From NCBI RefSeq assembly GCF_049065735.1, contig NZ_JBAKHD010000001.1, positions 248,001 through 312,000 of the forward strand: DNA of 64,000 nt, written 5' to 3'. Origin of the DNA: Paramesorhizobium sp049065735 (lineage in GTDB: Bacteria; Pseudomonadota; Alphaproteobacteria; Rhizobiales; Rhizobiaceae). The notes beneath the pieces were generated by a model that saw only the letters and a list, made by a program, of their open reading frames with translations, was not told the DNA's origin and did not search any database. The translations under genes and the position numbers were made by a program. This document shows, piece after piece, positions 10,285-18,694 of this stretch; positions within the stretch are counted from its first letter, which is position 1, and each line of letters opens with the position of its first letter.

Positions 10285-11939
10285 CCACTGCTCCCTTCGG
10301 TGCAAAGCCAGCAATAGCCATAGGCCGGCAGCTTCAGGGTCAGCCGGTCGCCCTCGATGGAGAGCCGCTCATGCGTCCCCAATATGGTCTCGAGGCGAGG
10401 GGCGATGATGCCGGTGAGGTCGGCGGAAAATTCCGCCGGCTTGCCGGAGAAATTATGGGCGATGAGCAGGACCGACGAGCCGTCGTGAAACCCATGAAGC
10501 ATGGTCGCCTCATGATCAGGCGCGAACTGTGCAAAGCGCCCGCCGCGAAAGTGCGGCAGATCGCGGCGATGCCGGATCAGACGGCGCACCTCGTTGATGA
10601 GCGATTTTTCATCCGCGCGCTGATCCTGGACATTGACCTCGTGAAAGGAAAACGGCCCGGAGTTCAAAGGCCGCTGTATGAGATCCTTGACGGGCGCGGT
10701 GGAAAAACCGCCCGTCTTGCCACCCGGCTCCCACGCCATCGGCAGGCGCACGGCGTCCCGGCCTTTGGCGGTGAGGTCTTCGCCAAGGCCGATCTCGTCC
10801 CCCGCCACGAGGAGCGGCGAGCCGCGCATGGAGAAGATGCAGCTGAAGGCGAGGGCGATTTTCCGCCGGTCGCCGCCCAGCATCGGCGCCAGCCGGCGGC
10901 GGATGCCGCGCCCGAAAATGCCCATTTCCTCCTCCGGCGCATAGGCCTCCAGGAGAAAGTCGCGCATGGATTGCGGTATCTGCGACAAGTCGAAATCGTC
11001 GAAATTGCGCAGGAAATTCACCCATCCGCACCCGGTCGGCGGCTCGGGGAGGGTGGCGAGCATCTCTTCGAACGGGCCGGCGCTTTGCCGGGCGATGGCC
11101 GCGAATATGCCGCAGCTCAGGCGGAAATTGAACAGCAGCGGGATCTGGTTGCCGCTCCCAAAATATTGGCGCATTTGATCCGGCTGGACGTTGGCCTCGC
11201 CCAAGAGCAGGCATTCCGGCAGCCGGCCGGTGATGAACTCGGCAAGCTCCTCCATGAAGGCCTGCCCGTCGCCGGGATTGGCGTGCTCTTTCCCGTTATC
11301 GGTGAGCAGCAGCGGCAGGGCGTCGATCCGGAAACCGCTAACACCAAGCGAAATCCAGAAATCGCAAATGCGCAGGATTTCCGCCTTCACATCAGGGTTT
11401 GCGGTGTTGAGCTCGGGCTGGGAGGCATAGAATTTGTGAAAATAGAAGGCGCTGGCGGCCTCGTCGAATGTCCACAGCGGATTGTCGGCGCCGGGAAAGA
11501 TCGACGTCTCGCTGACGCCGACATCGGGTATATGCTCGCTCCAAACATAATAGTTGCGGAACTGGCTGCGCGGGTCGCGCCGGGCGCTTTCGAACCATGG
11601 ATGCTTGCGGGATGTGTGGTTGACGATGAGGTCGATAACGATCTTTATGCCCAGCTCCCCGGCGCGGCGCACCAGCTCGATGAAATCGTCGAGCGTACCG
11701 AGTTCGGGGTCGATGCCGTAATAATTGCTGACGTCATAGCCATTGTCCTCCCTCGGGCTCTCAAAAAAGGGAAGCAGCCAGAGGCAGTCCACGCCCAGAT
11801 CGTGGAGATAAGGCAGCCGGTCGCACAGGCCCCTGATGTCGCCGATACCGTCGCCATTGCTGTCCTGGAACTTCTTGATGTCGATGCCGTAGATGACGCT
11901 GTTCAAGAACCACGGCGACTGACTGTTCCGCTTTGCCAT
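10281..11939 (-). CDS. GH13 alpha-amylase family protein (trehalose synthase / alpha-glucosidase-like)
   Basis: A cytoplasmic glycoside hydrolase family 13 enzyme of 552 residues without signal peptide. Region I is DLIVNH (103-108). The nucleophile Asp206 lies in GFRIDAL, the acid/base Glu248 in GEAN, and the third catalytic Asp314 in FLRNFD. The histidine that normally precedes that aspartate (NHD) is phenylalanine 313 here. The N-terminus SVIYGIDIKKFQDSNGDGIGD is like trehalose synthases and sucrose/alpha-glucosidases. The ATG at 11939 was chosen from a GGAGAG site just upstream. First gene of a two-gene unit with the LLM oxidoreductase. Confidence 0.88.
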   Translation of the reverse strand: MAKRNSQSPWFLNSVIYGIDIKKFQDSNGDGIGDIRGLCDRLPYLHDLGVDCLWLLPFFESPREDNGYDVSNYYGIDPELGTLDDFIELVRRAGELGIKIVIDLIVNHTSRKHPWFESARRDPRSQFRNYYVWSEHIPDVGVSETSIFPGADNPLWTFDEAASAFYFHKFYASQPELNTANPDVKAEILRICDFWISLGVSGFRIDALPLLLTDNGKEHANPGDGQAFMEELAEFITGRLPECLLLGEANVQPDQMRQYFGSGNQIPLLFNFRLSCGIFAAIARQSAGPFEEMLATLPEPPTGCGWVNFLRNFDDFDLSQIPQSMRDFLLEAYAPEEEMGIFGRGIRRRLAPMLGGDRRKIALAFSCIFSMRGSPLLVAGDEIGLGEDLTAKGRDAVRLPMAWEPGGKTGGFSTAPVKDLIQRPLNSGPFSFHEVNVQDQRADEKSLINEVRRLIRHRRDLPHFRGGRFAQFAPDHEATMLHGFHDGSSVLLIAHNFSGKPAEFSADLTGIIAPRLETILGTHERLSIEGDRLTLKLPAYGYCWLCTEGSSG

Positions 11940-12081
11940 AATCTCTCCGTTCATTCCGCCAGCACGTAACAAACTGGCGAATGGAACGGTTTGTTCCGTT
12001 TGGGGGCTTCTTGAGGCGATGCCATTCTCGGGCTTGTCGCGAGAATCTACCGGGGCTGTGTTTTGACGGAATCGCGAGGCA

Positions 12082-12238
12082 ACCCCCCTCTGTCCTGCCG
12101 GACATCTCCCCCACAAGGGGGAGATTGGCTGGCACGACGCTCGGCTCTTGTCCTACGGCGTCTGCGATTGGCGCTCACGTCTATGAAAGCGTAATCTCCC
12201 CCCTTGTGGGGGAGATGCCCGGCAGGGCAGAGGGGGGT
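12082..12238. repeat. palindromic intergenic repeat, type A, with spacer
   Basis: Two inverted arms of about 45 bp, 12082-12126 and 12193-12238, enclose a 66-bp centre. Each arm has the outer motif CCCCCCTCTG(T/C)CCTGCCGG and an inner self-complementary motif CTCCCCC(A)CAAGGGGGAG. It fills much of the 390-bp gap 11940-12329 between the hydrolase gene and a small orphan gene. A near-identical design is found at 27208-27386, and a collapsed copy at 48838-48896. It looks like a MITE-like or RIME/Bru-RS-like element; that family naming is inference. Confidence 0.8.
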
Positions 12239-12329
12239 GCTGTCCCGTCGACGCTTCCGGTTTAAAAACAAAATACTTCAGGAACTCGCTTCCTTTTGCG
12301 CCGTTAGGGCAGGAAAAGGAGGCAAGGCC

Positions 12330-12509
12330 ATGAGTTCGAAAATACCCCCGGTCCCGGAGGAAAATCGCAGCGACAAAGGCCCGGGCGAGCCGGGAAAGGT
12401 TGAGCTGGAAGAACGCCAGCCTGCCAAGGCCGCGAACCCCGACAAGCAGGGCCAGCAGGCCAACACGAAGATCAATGCGACACATCAGGGCCTGCGGCAG
12501 GCCCGGTAG
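12330..12509 (+). CDS. small hydrophilic protein of unknown function
   Basis: A 59-residue, highly charged and probably disordered protein (MSSKIPPVPEENRSDKGP at its start, many Glu, Lys, Gln and Pro, no hydrophobic segment). An excellent AAAAGGAGG ribosome-binding site at 12314-12322, seven bases before the ATG, supports real translation. I do not recognise a family. The gene stands alone between a palindromic repeat and the TSUP transporter. Confidence 0.6.
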   Translation: MSSKIPPVPEENRSDKGPGEPGKVELEERQPAKAANPDKQGQQANTKINATHQGLRQAR

Positions 12510-12631
12510 GCGACCGGGCGCTTGGCGCGGCGCGCGATCCTGAGCCTGCTGGGCGTTTCTAGCAGACCCGGATTTCAAGATTTGCAATTCGCCGCCAACT
12601 TTGCCATCCGTGTGCCTCGGGAGGAGGCATC

Positions 12632-13375
12632 ATGGATTTTGTCATTCTCGTGCTCGCCGGGCTCGGCGCGGGCGCGCTTAATGCTGTCGCGGGGGGCGGC
12701 ACGTTTCTTTCATTTCCGGCGCTGGTGTTTGTCGGCGTGCCCCACATTCCCGCCAATGCCACGGCCACGCTCGCCGCGCTGCCGGGCTATATCGGCAGCA
12801 CCTGGGGGTTCCGCAAGGACATTCGCGCGGATGGGCCGGTGTCCTTGCGCGCCATGGTCATCCTGTCGGTGCTTGGCGGTCTCCTCGGCGCGCTTCTCCT
12901 CTTGGTGACGCCGAAGGAGATATTCGTCAGCCTCGTGCCGTGGCTCCTGCTCTTTGCGACCGTGGCTTTCGCGGCGGGGCCGGTTCTGGTCCGGCATGTG
13001 GTGGGAAAGGGCGGCAGGCTTCCGCTTCCCGCCTCGCTGGCGCTCATCCTGGCGGTGTCGATCTATGGCGGCTATTTCAATGGCGGCCTCGGCATTATGC
13101 TGCTCGCCGCCTTCGGCTTTGTCGGCTTCACCAATCTCCACGAGATGAACGGCCTCAAGAACCTGCTTTCCAGCATCCTCTCGCTGGTGTCGGTCATAAC
13201 CTACACCGTGGCGGGGTTGATCGACTGGAAATCGGCTGTTGTGCTGGGCGTAGCTTGCGCAATCGGGGGCTATCTCGGCGCGCATGTGGCGCGGCGCATC
13301 ACCAATATGCTCGCGCTTCGCATCTTCATCACGCTGGTCGGCCTCGGCATGGCCGCCGCCTTCTTCGCACATTGA
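12632..13375 (+). CDS. TSUP (TauE/SafE) family membrane transporter
   Basis: A 247-residue polytopic membrane protein with about eight hydrophobic helices. It has the duplicated TSUP signature: AGLGAGALNAVAGGGTFLSFPALV at residues 8-31 and GGYFNGGLGIMLLAAFGF in the second half. The TauE/SafE family exports or takes up sulfite, sulfoacetate and related organosulfur anions, but the substrate of this member is unknown. GGGAGGAGG at 12619-12627 precedes the ATG. It is convergent with queC, with a 15-bp gap. Confidence 0.88.
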   Translation: MDFVILVLAGLGAGALNAVAGGGTFLSFPALVFVGVPHIPANATATLAALPGYIGSTWGFRKDIRADGPVSLRAMVILSVLGGLLGALLLLVTPKEIFVSLVPWLLLFATVAFAAGPVLVRHVVGKGGRLPLPASLALILAVSIYGGYFNGGLGIMLLAAFGFVGFTNLHEMNGLKNLLSSILSLVSVITYTVAGLIDWKSAVVLGVACAIGGYLGAHVARRITNMLALRIFITLVGLGMAAAFFAH

Positions 13376-13390
13376 CAGCGTGACGGTGGA

Positions 13391-14092
13391 TCAAGCAGCT
13401 TCAGCGAGGAATTTGCGGTAGCCCTTGGCCCTGAGGTCGCAGGCGGGGCAGGTGCCGCAGCCATAGCCCCAATCGTGCAGGTCGCCGCGCTCGCCCAGAT
13501 AGCAGGTATGCGTGTCGCGCACGATGACCTCGACGAGCGCGTCGCCGCCGAGGTCCCTCGCAAGCTGCCAGGTCTGCGCCTTGTCGATCCACATCAGCGG
13601 GGTGTCGAGCACGAAGCGGGTCTCCATACCCAGATTGAGCGTCGCTTGCAGCGCCTTGATTGTGTCGTCGCGGCAGTCGGGATAGCCGGAATAGTCGGTT
13701 TCGCACATCCCTCCGACAATGTGTTTGAGGCCTCGGCGATAGGCGAGGGCGGCAGCGAAAGTGAGGAAAATAAGGTTCCGGCCCGGCACGAACGTGTTGG
13801 GGAGCCCGCCCTCGGCCATATCGATGGCCATAGCGCCTGTTAGCGCGGTGTTTGAGATTTCGCCCAGCGCCGCGAGCGAAATTGTATGATCCTCGCCAAG
13901 CCGTGCGCCCCACGCTGGATTCATCTCCCGCAGCTTTGCCCGGAGCGCCTGGCGGCATTCGAGCTCGATCCTGTGCCTCTGGCCGTAATCGAACCCCACC
14001 GTTTCCACCCGCTCATACCGGTCGAGCGCCCATGCCAGGCATGTCGTGGAATCCTGCCCGCCGGAAAAAAGGACGAGTGCGGTTGCTGTCAT
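13391..14092 (-). CDS. queC: 7-cyano-7-deazaguanine synthase
   Basis: Makes preQ0 from 7-carboxy-7-deazaguanine, ammonia and ATP in the queuosine pathway. The 233-residue protein has the PP-loop SGGQDSTT (10-17) and the family motif FVPGRNLIFLTFAAALAYRRG. A C-terminal zinc site is made by cysteines in CYLGERGDLHDWGYGCGTCPAC. Third gene of the minus-strand queE-queD-queC operon, 17 bp after queD. Confidence 0.96.
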   Translation of the reverse strand: MTATALVLFSGGQDSTTCLAWALDRYERVETVGFDYGQRHRIELECRQALRAKLREMNPAWGARLGEDHTISLAALGEISNTALTGAMAIDMAEGGLPNTFVPGRNLIFLTFAAALAYRRGLKHIVGGMCETDYSGYPDCRDDTIKALQATLNLGMETRFVLDTPLMWIDKAQTWQLARDLGGDALVEVIVRDTHTCYLGERGDLHDWGYGCGTCPACDLRAKGYRKFLAEAA

Positions 14093-14109
14093 ATCAAATA
14101 CCCCTCGGC

Positions 14110-14466
14110 TTATTTGCCATCATATTCCGCCCAGCAAAGGGGCGTTTCGAATATTTTGACGAGGCTCAATTCGGCCAGCAGGGGCTTTACCCTTTCCCAT
14201 ATCCAGACTGCGATGTGCTCGGCCGTAGGGTTCTCAAGTCCCGGCACATCGTTGAGCGTATGATGATCGAGCTGTGCCAGAACCGGCCCGAACACCTTCT
14301 CGACCTCGAAAAAGTCGATGACGAAGCCGGTTTTCGGATCGACAGGCCCTTCGAGCTGAAGCTCTACCCGGTATGAATGGCCGTGCATGCGATGGCAGCG
14401 GTGCGTCGCAGGCACATGCGGTAGCCGATGCGCGGCCTCGAAAGTGAACGCCTGGGTGATTTTCAT
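14110..14466 (-). CDS. queD: 6-carboxy-5,6,7,8-tetrahydropterin synthase
   Basis: A 118-residue PTPS/QueD enzyme that converts dihydroneopterin triphosphate to 6-carboxytetrahydropterin, the QueE substrate. The zinc ligands are His13, His28 and His30 (AAH and MHGH), with the catalytic cysteine Cys24 in the CxxxHGH motif that marks true QueD. DHHTLND supplies the catalytic Asp/His pair. Its start overlaps the queE stop in an ATGA at 14463-14466, so the two are translationally coupled. Confidence 0.95.
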   Translation of the reverse strand: MKITQAFTFEAAHRLPHVPATHRCHRMHGHSYRVELQLEGPVDPKTGFVIDFFEVEKVFGPVLAQLDHHTLNDVPGLENPTAEHIAVWIWERVKPLLAELSLVKIFETPLCWAEYDGK

Positions 14467-15095
14467 GGGATTCCGATCATTTTGTGCGTTTGCAGGCTGA
14501 GCCGCCAGCGCGGGTTCAGAAGGCAGAATTCTATGGCTGCATCGGTGTTCGCGATGCGGTCCGGTCCGTCCATCGGCTGGAGAAAATAATGGTCGAAAGA
14601 GACAGGAGGAAGATCGTCAGGCAGCAGGCCCATCTGGGGATAGACGAGCTTGAGCTCGTTTCCCGATGTGAGCTTCAACGGCGCGCCGGCCTTCGGGCTG
14701 ACGCAGATCCAGTCGATGCCATCGGGCGGTTCCACGGTCCCGTTCGTTTCGATTGCAATTTCAAACCCTGCGGCATGCACCGCGTCGATGAGAGCGCTAT
14801 CCAGCTGCAAGAGCGGCTCGCCGCCGGTGAATACCACATACCGATTGGCCTTAGCATCGCCCCAGCTGGCGGCGATGGCGCTCGCCAATCCGGCTGCATC
14901 CTGAAACTTTCCGCCCCCTTCGCCGTCCGTGCCGATGAAGTCCGTATCGCAGAACTGGCAGACGGCCTTATGCCGGTCCTCTTCCCGTCCGGACCATAAA
15001 TTGCAGCCGGCAAACCGGCAGAAAACAGCGGCCCGCCCCGTCTGGGCGCCTTCTCCCTGGAGCGTTTTGAACAATTCTTTGACGGCATAGGTCAT
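14463..15095 (-). CDS. queE: 7-carboxy-7-deazaguanine synthase (radical SAM)
   Basis: A 210-residue radical SAM enzyme that contracts 6-carboxytetrahydropterin to 7-carboxy-7-deazaguanine. Instead of the usual CX3CX2C cluster motif it has Cys31-X14-Cys46-X2-Cys49 (CNLWSGREEDRHKAVCQFC), the known variant of one QueE subclass. GGEPLLQ is the SAM-binding GGEP motif. The ATG at 15095 was chosen because the protein then begins MTYAVKELFKTLQGEGAQTG like homologues. First gene of queEDC. No preQ1 riboswitch is evident upstream, and queF and folE are not nearby. Confidence 0.94.
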   Translation of the reverse strand: MTYAVKELFKTLQGEGAQTGRAAVFCRFAGCNLWSGREEDRHKAVCQFCDTDFIGTDGEGGGKFQDAAGLASAIAASWGDAKANRYVVFTGGEPLLQLDSALIDAVHAAGFEIAIETNGTVEPPDGIDWICVSPKAGAPLKLTSGNELKLVYPQMGLLPDDLPPVSFDHYFLQPMDGPDRIANTDAAIEFCLLNPRWRLSLQTHKMIGIP

Positions 15096-15300
15096 ATCTT
15101 GCGCTGTCGCTTTCGGAGCCGGCTTTTGCGAAAAACAGTGTTTCCGGACGGATTTTGCATCCCTAACGGGGGTCGGGGCATGTTTACCCGCGCAAATGCG
15201 GCCTTCCAAGCCCTTATGTATTTTCGATTGCGGGAATTGAAAGTGGGTGAAGCGGGTCAAATCCTGGAGCCTCTCCCGGCACCGATGGATTTACGGACAG

Positions 15301-16323
15301 TCAAGCGCTGTCGCGGATCACCAGTTTCCCCGCGAACAGCCGGTCGAGATCGCCATTGTCAGGGCTTTGCAGCACATGGACCAGATATTCGGCCATTTCG
15401 GTCAGCGGCTGGCGATAGGTGGTCAGGCGGTAATTGGGGCTGGCGGCCTGGGGCACGTCGTCGAAGCCGGTTATGGCGATATCCTCGGGAATGCGCAGGC
15501 CGAGATTGTGGCGCAGAATATCCATTGCGCCCATCGCAAGGGCGTCGTTCTCGCACACCAGAATATCCGGCAGCGCGGTGGCGGGCCGCCCGGCCAGCGT
15601 TTCCATCACGATTTGCGAAGCAAGCGCCGGATCGTAAGCGGGCACACCGGCAATTTCGGGCGCCGTGCCGAAATGCTCGCGCCAATAATCGACGAAGGTC
15701 TCCTTGCGCAGCAAATGTGCTGAATAGGTCTGCGGCCCCGCCAGAAACATCGGCCGGCGATAGCCGCGCGCATTGACGTAATTCGCCATCTCCTTGATGG
15801 CGAGGATATCGTCGACGGCGATGGAGATCGTGTTCGGGTTCTGCGAGGAGCGGGCGAAGATGATGAGCTTGCGGAAGCGTCGCGCATGGAGCGCCGTCTC
15901 CAGCACCTCGTCGTCGAACTGGATGCCGATCAGGATCACCGCATCCACGCGCCGCTGGCTGGCGTTGAGAAGGGCGTGGCCCGCATCCTCGCGGTTGAGG
16001 GTGTTGACCAGCAATATGTCCCAGCCCTCGCGCCTGAGAATCCGGGTCAGCCGCTCCATCATGACGAGCTTGTGCGGATTGGCGAAATCATCGATCAGCA
16101 GCGCCACCAGATTGGACCGGTCGGAGGCGAGGCTGGCGGCGCGCAAATCCGGCACATAACCCAGCCGCTCCGCCGCCTCCATCACTTTCTCAAGGCTCTT
16201 CTTGGAGATGGAGGCGTCTTTCCGGAAGGCGCGGTTGACGGTCCAGCGCGACACGCCCGCAGCGAGCGCCACATCATCGGCGGTTACATGCCCGGCAAAC
16301 TGCGCGTTCTTCTCATCGGTCAT
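15301..16323 (-). CDS. LacI-family transcriptional regulator of the inositol cluster
   Basis: A 340-residue LacI-type repressor: N-terminal HTH and hinge (residues 13-65, VTADDVALAAGVSRWTVNRAF, then YVPDLRAASLAS) followed by a periplasmic-binding-protein-like effector domain. The recognition helix reads TVNRAF rather than the more common TVSRAF. It is divergent from iolG, and the intergenic region carries two CG-centred operators (16390-16405 and 16413-16428). It therefore probably represses the downstream inositol uptake and catabolic genes and responds to an inositol-derived ligand. The ligand is inferred from context only. Confidence 0.88.
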   Translation of the reverse strand: MTDEKNAQFAGHVTADDVALAAGVSRWTVNRAFRKDASISKKSLEKVMEAAERLGYVPDLRAASLASDRSNLVALLIDDFANPHKLVMMERLTRILRREGWDILLVNTLNREDAGHALLNASQRRVDAVILIGIQFDDEVLETALHARRFRKLIIFARSSQNPNTISIAVDDILAIKEMANYVNARGYRRPMFLAGPQTYSAHLLRKETFVDYWREHFGTAPEIAGVPAYDPALASQIVMETLAGRPATALPDILVCENDALAMGAMDILRHNLGLRIPEDIAITGFDDVPQAASPNYRLTTYRQPLTEMAEYLVHVLQSPDNGDLDRLFAGKLVIRDSA

Positions 16324-16387
16324 CGCGGATTCCTATGTCCATCGCCTGCACCTTTTATAGAGCGATTTCCGTCAGCGTTTCAGAAAA

Positions 16388-16430
16388 TTTTGCACACGCG
16401 GGCAAAATCTTCTTGCTCGCGTGTGCAAAA
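16388..16430. promoter_or_regulatory. twin mirrored LacI-type operators in front of iolG
   Basis: Two 16-bp CG-centred palindromes, TTGCACACGCGGGCAA (16390-16405) and TTGCTCGCGTGTGCAA (16413-16428), lie 23 bp centre to centre between the divergent LacI gene and iolG. They are mirror images, so together they form an inverted repeat with 18-bp arms, one mismatch and a 7-bp centre. The spacing is close to two helical turns. The iolG promoter most likely overlaps or directly follows them (TAGTAT at 16438-16443 could be a -10). Confidence 0.75.
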
Positions 16431-16481
16431 GTTGAAATAGTATACCCATCGCGGTCGGGAACCCGCGTGCGGGAGGAAAAT

Positions 16482-17471
16482 TTGCTGAAAGTTGGATTGC
16501 TTGGGGCAGGCCGTATCGGTCGTGTGCATGCCGTCAATATTGCCGGCCATCCGCGGAGCACGCTTGCCGCCGTGTCAGATGTCAACGAGGAAGCCGCGCG
16601 GTCGCTGGCCGAGGCTTACGGCGCGAAAGCCATGGGCACGGACGATATTCTGGCGGATCGCTCCATCGATGCCGTGCTGATCGCCACCTCCACGGACACC
16701 CATTCGGACTTGATCGAGCGCGCCACCGGGGCGGGCAAGGCGGTCTTATGCGAAAAGCCGGTGGATCTGTCGCTCGAGCGGGCGCGGGCCTGTCTGGCAA
16801 AGGCATCCGCCACCGGCATTCCCGTCATGATCGGCTTCAACCGCCGCTTCGATCCGAATTTCGCGCTGATGCAGGCATCCGTCGCCGCCGGCGAAATCGG
16901 CAAGCCGGAACTGCTCTCGATCACCTCCTTCGACCCGGCCCCGCCGCCGGTGAGCTATGTGAAAGTGTCGGGCGGGCTTTTCCGCGACATGATGATCCAT
17001 GATTTCGACATGGCGAATTTCCTGATGCAGGATTTGCCTGTTTCCGTCTACGCCATAGGCTCCTCCATCGTCGATCCCGCAATCGGTGCGGCTGGCGATG
17101 TCGATACGGCTGTCGTGACCATGGCCTATGCCGATGGCCGCATTGCCGTCATCAGGAACAGCCGCCGCGCCGCCTATGGCTATGATCAGCGCGTCGAATT
17201 GCTCGGCTCGGAAGGCCTGCTCTCGGCGGAAAATGTGCTGGAGAATACCCTGTCCAAGGCGACGAAGGCGGGCGTCATCAGCGCCAAGCCGGAACTGTTC
17301 TTTCTGGAGCGCTACATGCGCGCCTATGCGGCGGAATGGGATGCTTTCGTCAAATCCGTGCTCGACGGCGCGGCCATTCCGGTCACGCTGCGCGACGGCG
17401 TCGCCGCGCTGGCGCTGGCCGAGGCCGCGACCGCTTCGGTGAACACGGGCCAGCCGGTGGCCCCTCATTAA
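16482..17471 (+). CDS. iolG: myo-inositol 2-dehydrogenase
   Basis: Oxidises myo-inositol to 2-keto-myo-inositol (scyllo-inosose) with NAD+, the first catabolic step. The 329-residue Gfo/Idh/MocA protein begins (M)LKVGLLGAGRIGRVHA, giving the Rossmann motif at 5-10. It carries the conserved CEKPVDL lysine motif, GFNRRFDP, and SGGLFRDMMIHDFDMA with the catalytic Asp/His. It looks like the rhizobial IdhA protein. The start is a TTG at 16482 just after GGGAGG (16471-16476); no ATG is well placed. Promoter region holds twin LacI operators. Confidence 0.92.
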   Translation: MLKVGLLGAGRIGRVHAVNIAGHPRSTLAAVSDVNEEAARSLAEAYGAKAMGTDDILADRSIDAVLIATSTDTHSDLIERATGAGKAVLCEKPVDLSLERARACLAKASATGIPVMIGFNRRFDPNFALMQASVAAGEIGKPELLSITSFDPAPPPVSYVKVSGGLFRDMMIHDFDMANFLMQDLPVSVYAIGSSIVDPAIGAAGDVDTAVVTMAYADGRIAVIRNSRRAAYGYDQRVELLGSEGLLSAENVLENTLSKATKAGVISAKPELFFLERYMRAYAAEWDAFVKSVLDGAAIPVTLRDGVAALALAEAATASVNTGQPVAPH

Positions 17472-17480
17472 CAGATTGCC

Positions 17481-17510
17481 GCGGCTTGCACGGGGAGGTG
17501 CGAGCCGCCG
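17481..17510 (+). other. stable hairpin between iolG and the ABC importer genes
   Basis: CGGCTTGCAC and GTGCGAGCCG form a 10-bp stem (one G-U pair) with a short GGGGAG loop. No run of T follows, so it is not an obvious terminator. It may stabilise the iolG transcript end or reduce read-through into the binding-protein gene. Confidence 0.5.
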
Positions 17511-17583
17511 CTCTCGGTGCCGGTCCCGCCTGACCGGATGAACGGGCGTCAGGAGGTGACGTCCAACCAATGGGAGGGATAGC

Positions 17584-18504
17584 ATGAAGAAATTATGCAT
17601 AGGCATTGCCGCCGTCGCGATGCTGGCGGCCACCCCCGCTCTTGCCACTGACATCATCGTGGTGACCCACGGCCAGGCGAACGATCCGTTCTGGTCCGTG
17701 GTCAAGAACGGCGTCGAGAAGGCGGGTAAGGATACCGGCGTCAATGTCGAATATCGCGCGCCGGAAACCTTCGACATGGTCAAGATGGGCCAGCTGATCG
17801 ATGCCGCCGTCAACCAGGACCCTGACGGCCTCGTCGTCTCGATCCCCGATGGCGACGCCCTCGGGCCGTCGATCAAACGCGCCGTCGAAGCCGGAATCCC
17901 CGTCATCTCGATCAATGCGGGCGGCGATGTCGCGCACAAGCTCGGCGTGAAGCTGCATGTCGGCCAGTCGGAGTTCGACGCGGGCAAGGCCGCCGGCGCG
18001 AAACTCGCGGAAATGGGCGGCAAGAAAGGCATCTGCATCAACCAGGAAGTCGGCAATGTCTCGCTCGACCAGCGCTGCGCCGGCTTCACGGAAGGATTCG
18101 GCAATCCGGTGACGGTGCTGCCGACCGGCAACGACCCGGCGGAAGTGGAATCCAAAGTCCGCGCCGCGCTCGAATCCGACAAGGATGTCAACGCCGTCCT
18201 CTCGCTCAACGCAACCCTTGTGGGCGAACCGGCGGTGAAGGCCGCGCAGGCGCTCGGGCGTGACGATGTGCTGATCGCCACCTTCGATCTCTCGGCAGGC
18301 TTCCTCAAGGATGTCGCCGACGGCAAGGCCGCCTTCGCCATCGACCAGCAGCAATTCCTGCAAGGCTATCTGCCGGTGTCGTTCCTGGCGCTGAATGCGG
18401 AGTATGGGCTGATACCGGGCGGAGACGTGCCGTCAGGGCCGAACCTGGTGACGAAGGATAGCGCGGCGAAGGTGATCGAGCTTTCGGCGAAGGGGATAAG
18501 GTAG
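17584..18504 (+). CDS. ABC transporter sugar/inositol-binding periplasmic protein
   Basis: A 306-residue peripla_BP_4 type solute-binding protein. It has a Sec signal peptide MKKLCIGIAAVAMLAATPALA with cleavage after about residue 21, then the ribose/xylose-binding fold with THGQANDPFWSVVKNGVE at the N-terminal binding lobe. It is followed by a CUT2-type permease and an ATPase inside the inositol cluster, so inositol or an inositol isomer is the likely ligand, as for Caulobacter IbpA. GGGAGGGA before the ATG is a strong ribosome-binding site. Confidence 0.88.
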   Translation: MKKLCIGIAAVAMLAATPALATDIIVVTHGQANDPFWSVVKNGVEKAGKDTGVNVEYRAPETFDMVKMGQLIDAAVNQDPDGLVVSIPDGDALGPSIKRAVEAGIPVISINAGGDVAHKLGVKLHVGQSEFDAGKAAGAKLAEMGGKKGICINQEVGNVSLDQRCAGFTEGFGNPVTVLPTGNDPAEVESKVRAALESDKDVNAVLSLNATLVGEPAVKAAQALGRDDVLIATFDLSAGFLKDVADGKAAFAIDQQQFLQGYLPVSFLALNAEYGLIPGGDVPSGPNLVTKDSAAKVIELSAKGIR

Positions 18505-18555
18505 GGCCGAGGGAAAAGCCAACGATTTGGCTTTCCCAGCGACGAAACCTGCGGA

Positions 18556-18666
18556 GCAGGCGGATGGGGGTGGCGACGTGCCGCTTTTGCTGAAGACCGT
18601 GGCGCAAACGTCACCACCCCCACCCGACCCGTCGGGCCACCCTCCCCGCAAGGGGGAGGGAAGGCG
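18556..18666. repeat. palindromic intergenic repeat, type B, third copy
   Basis: Between the binding-protein and permease genes lies a copy of the repeat seen at 2744-2897. Its right arm (CGTCACCACCCCCACCC, then CTCCCCGCAAGGGGGAG) is well preserved. The left arm is shortened and keeps GGCGGATGGGGGTGGCGACG. It sits inside an operon, where it could lower expression of the permease and ATPase relative to the binding protein. Confidence 0.65.
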
Positions 18667-18694
18667 GCAGCGCCAAGTAATCAAGGAAAAACCC

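Noticed and set aside
15096..15300. preQ1 riboswitch upstream of queE
   Set aside because: No compact pseudoknot-like stem with the conserved A-rich tail next to the ribosome-binding site was seen.
16746..18341. A 531-codon minus-strand frame across iolG and the binding-protein gene
   Set aside because: Antisense to two clear genes and running across their intergenic hairpin; low-complexity translation without motifs.
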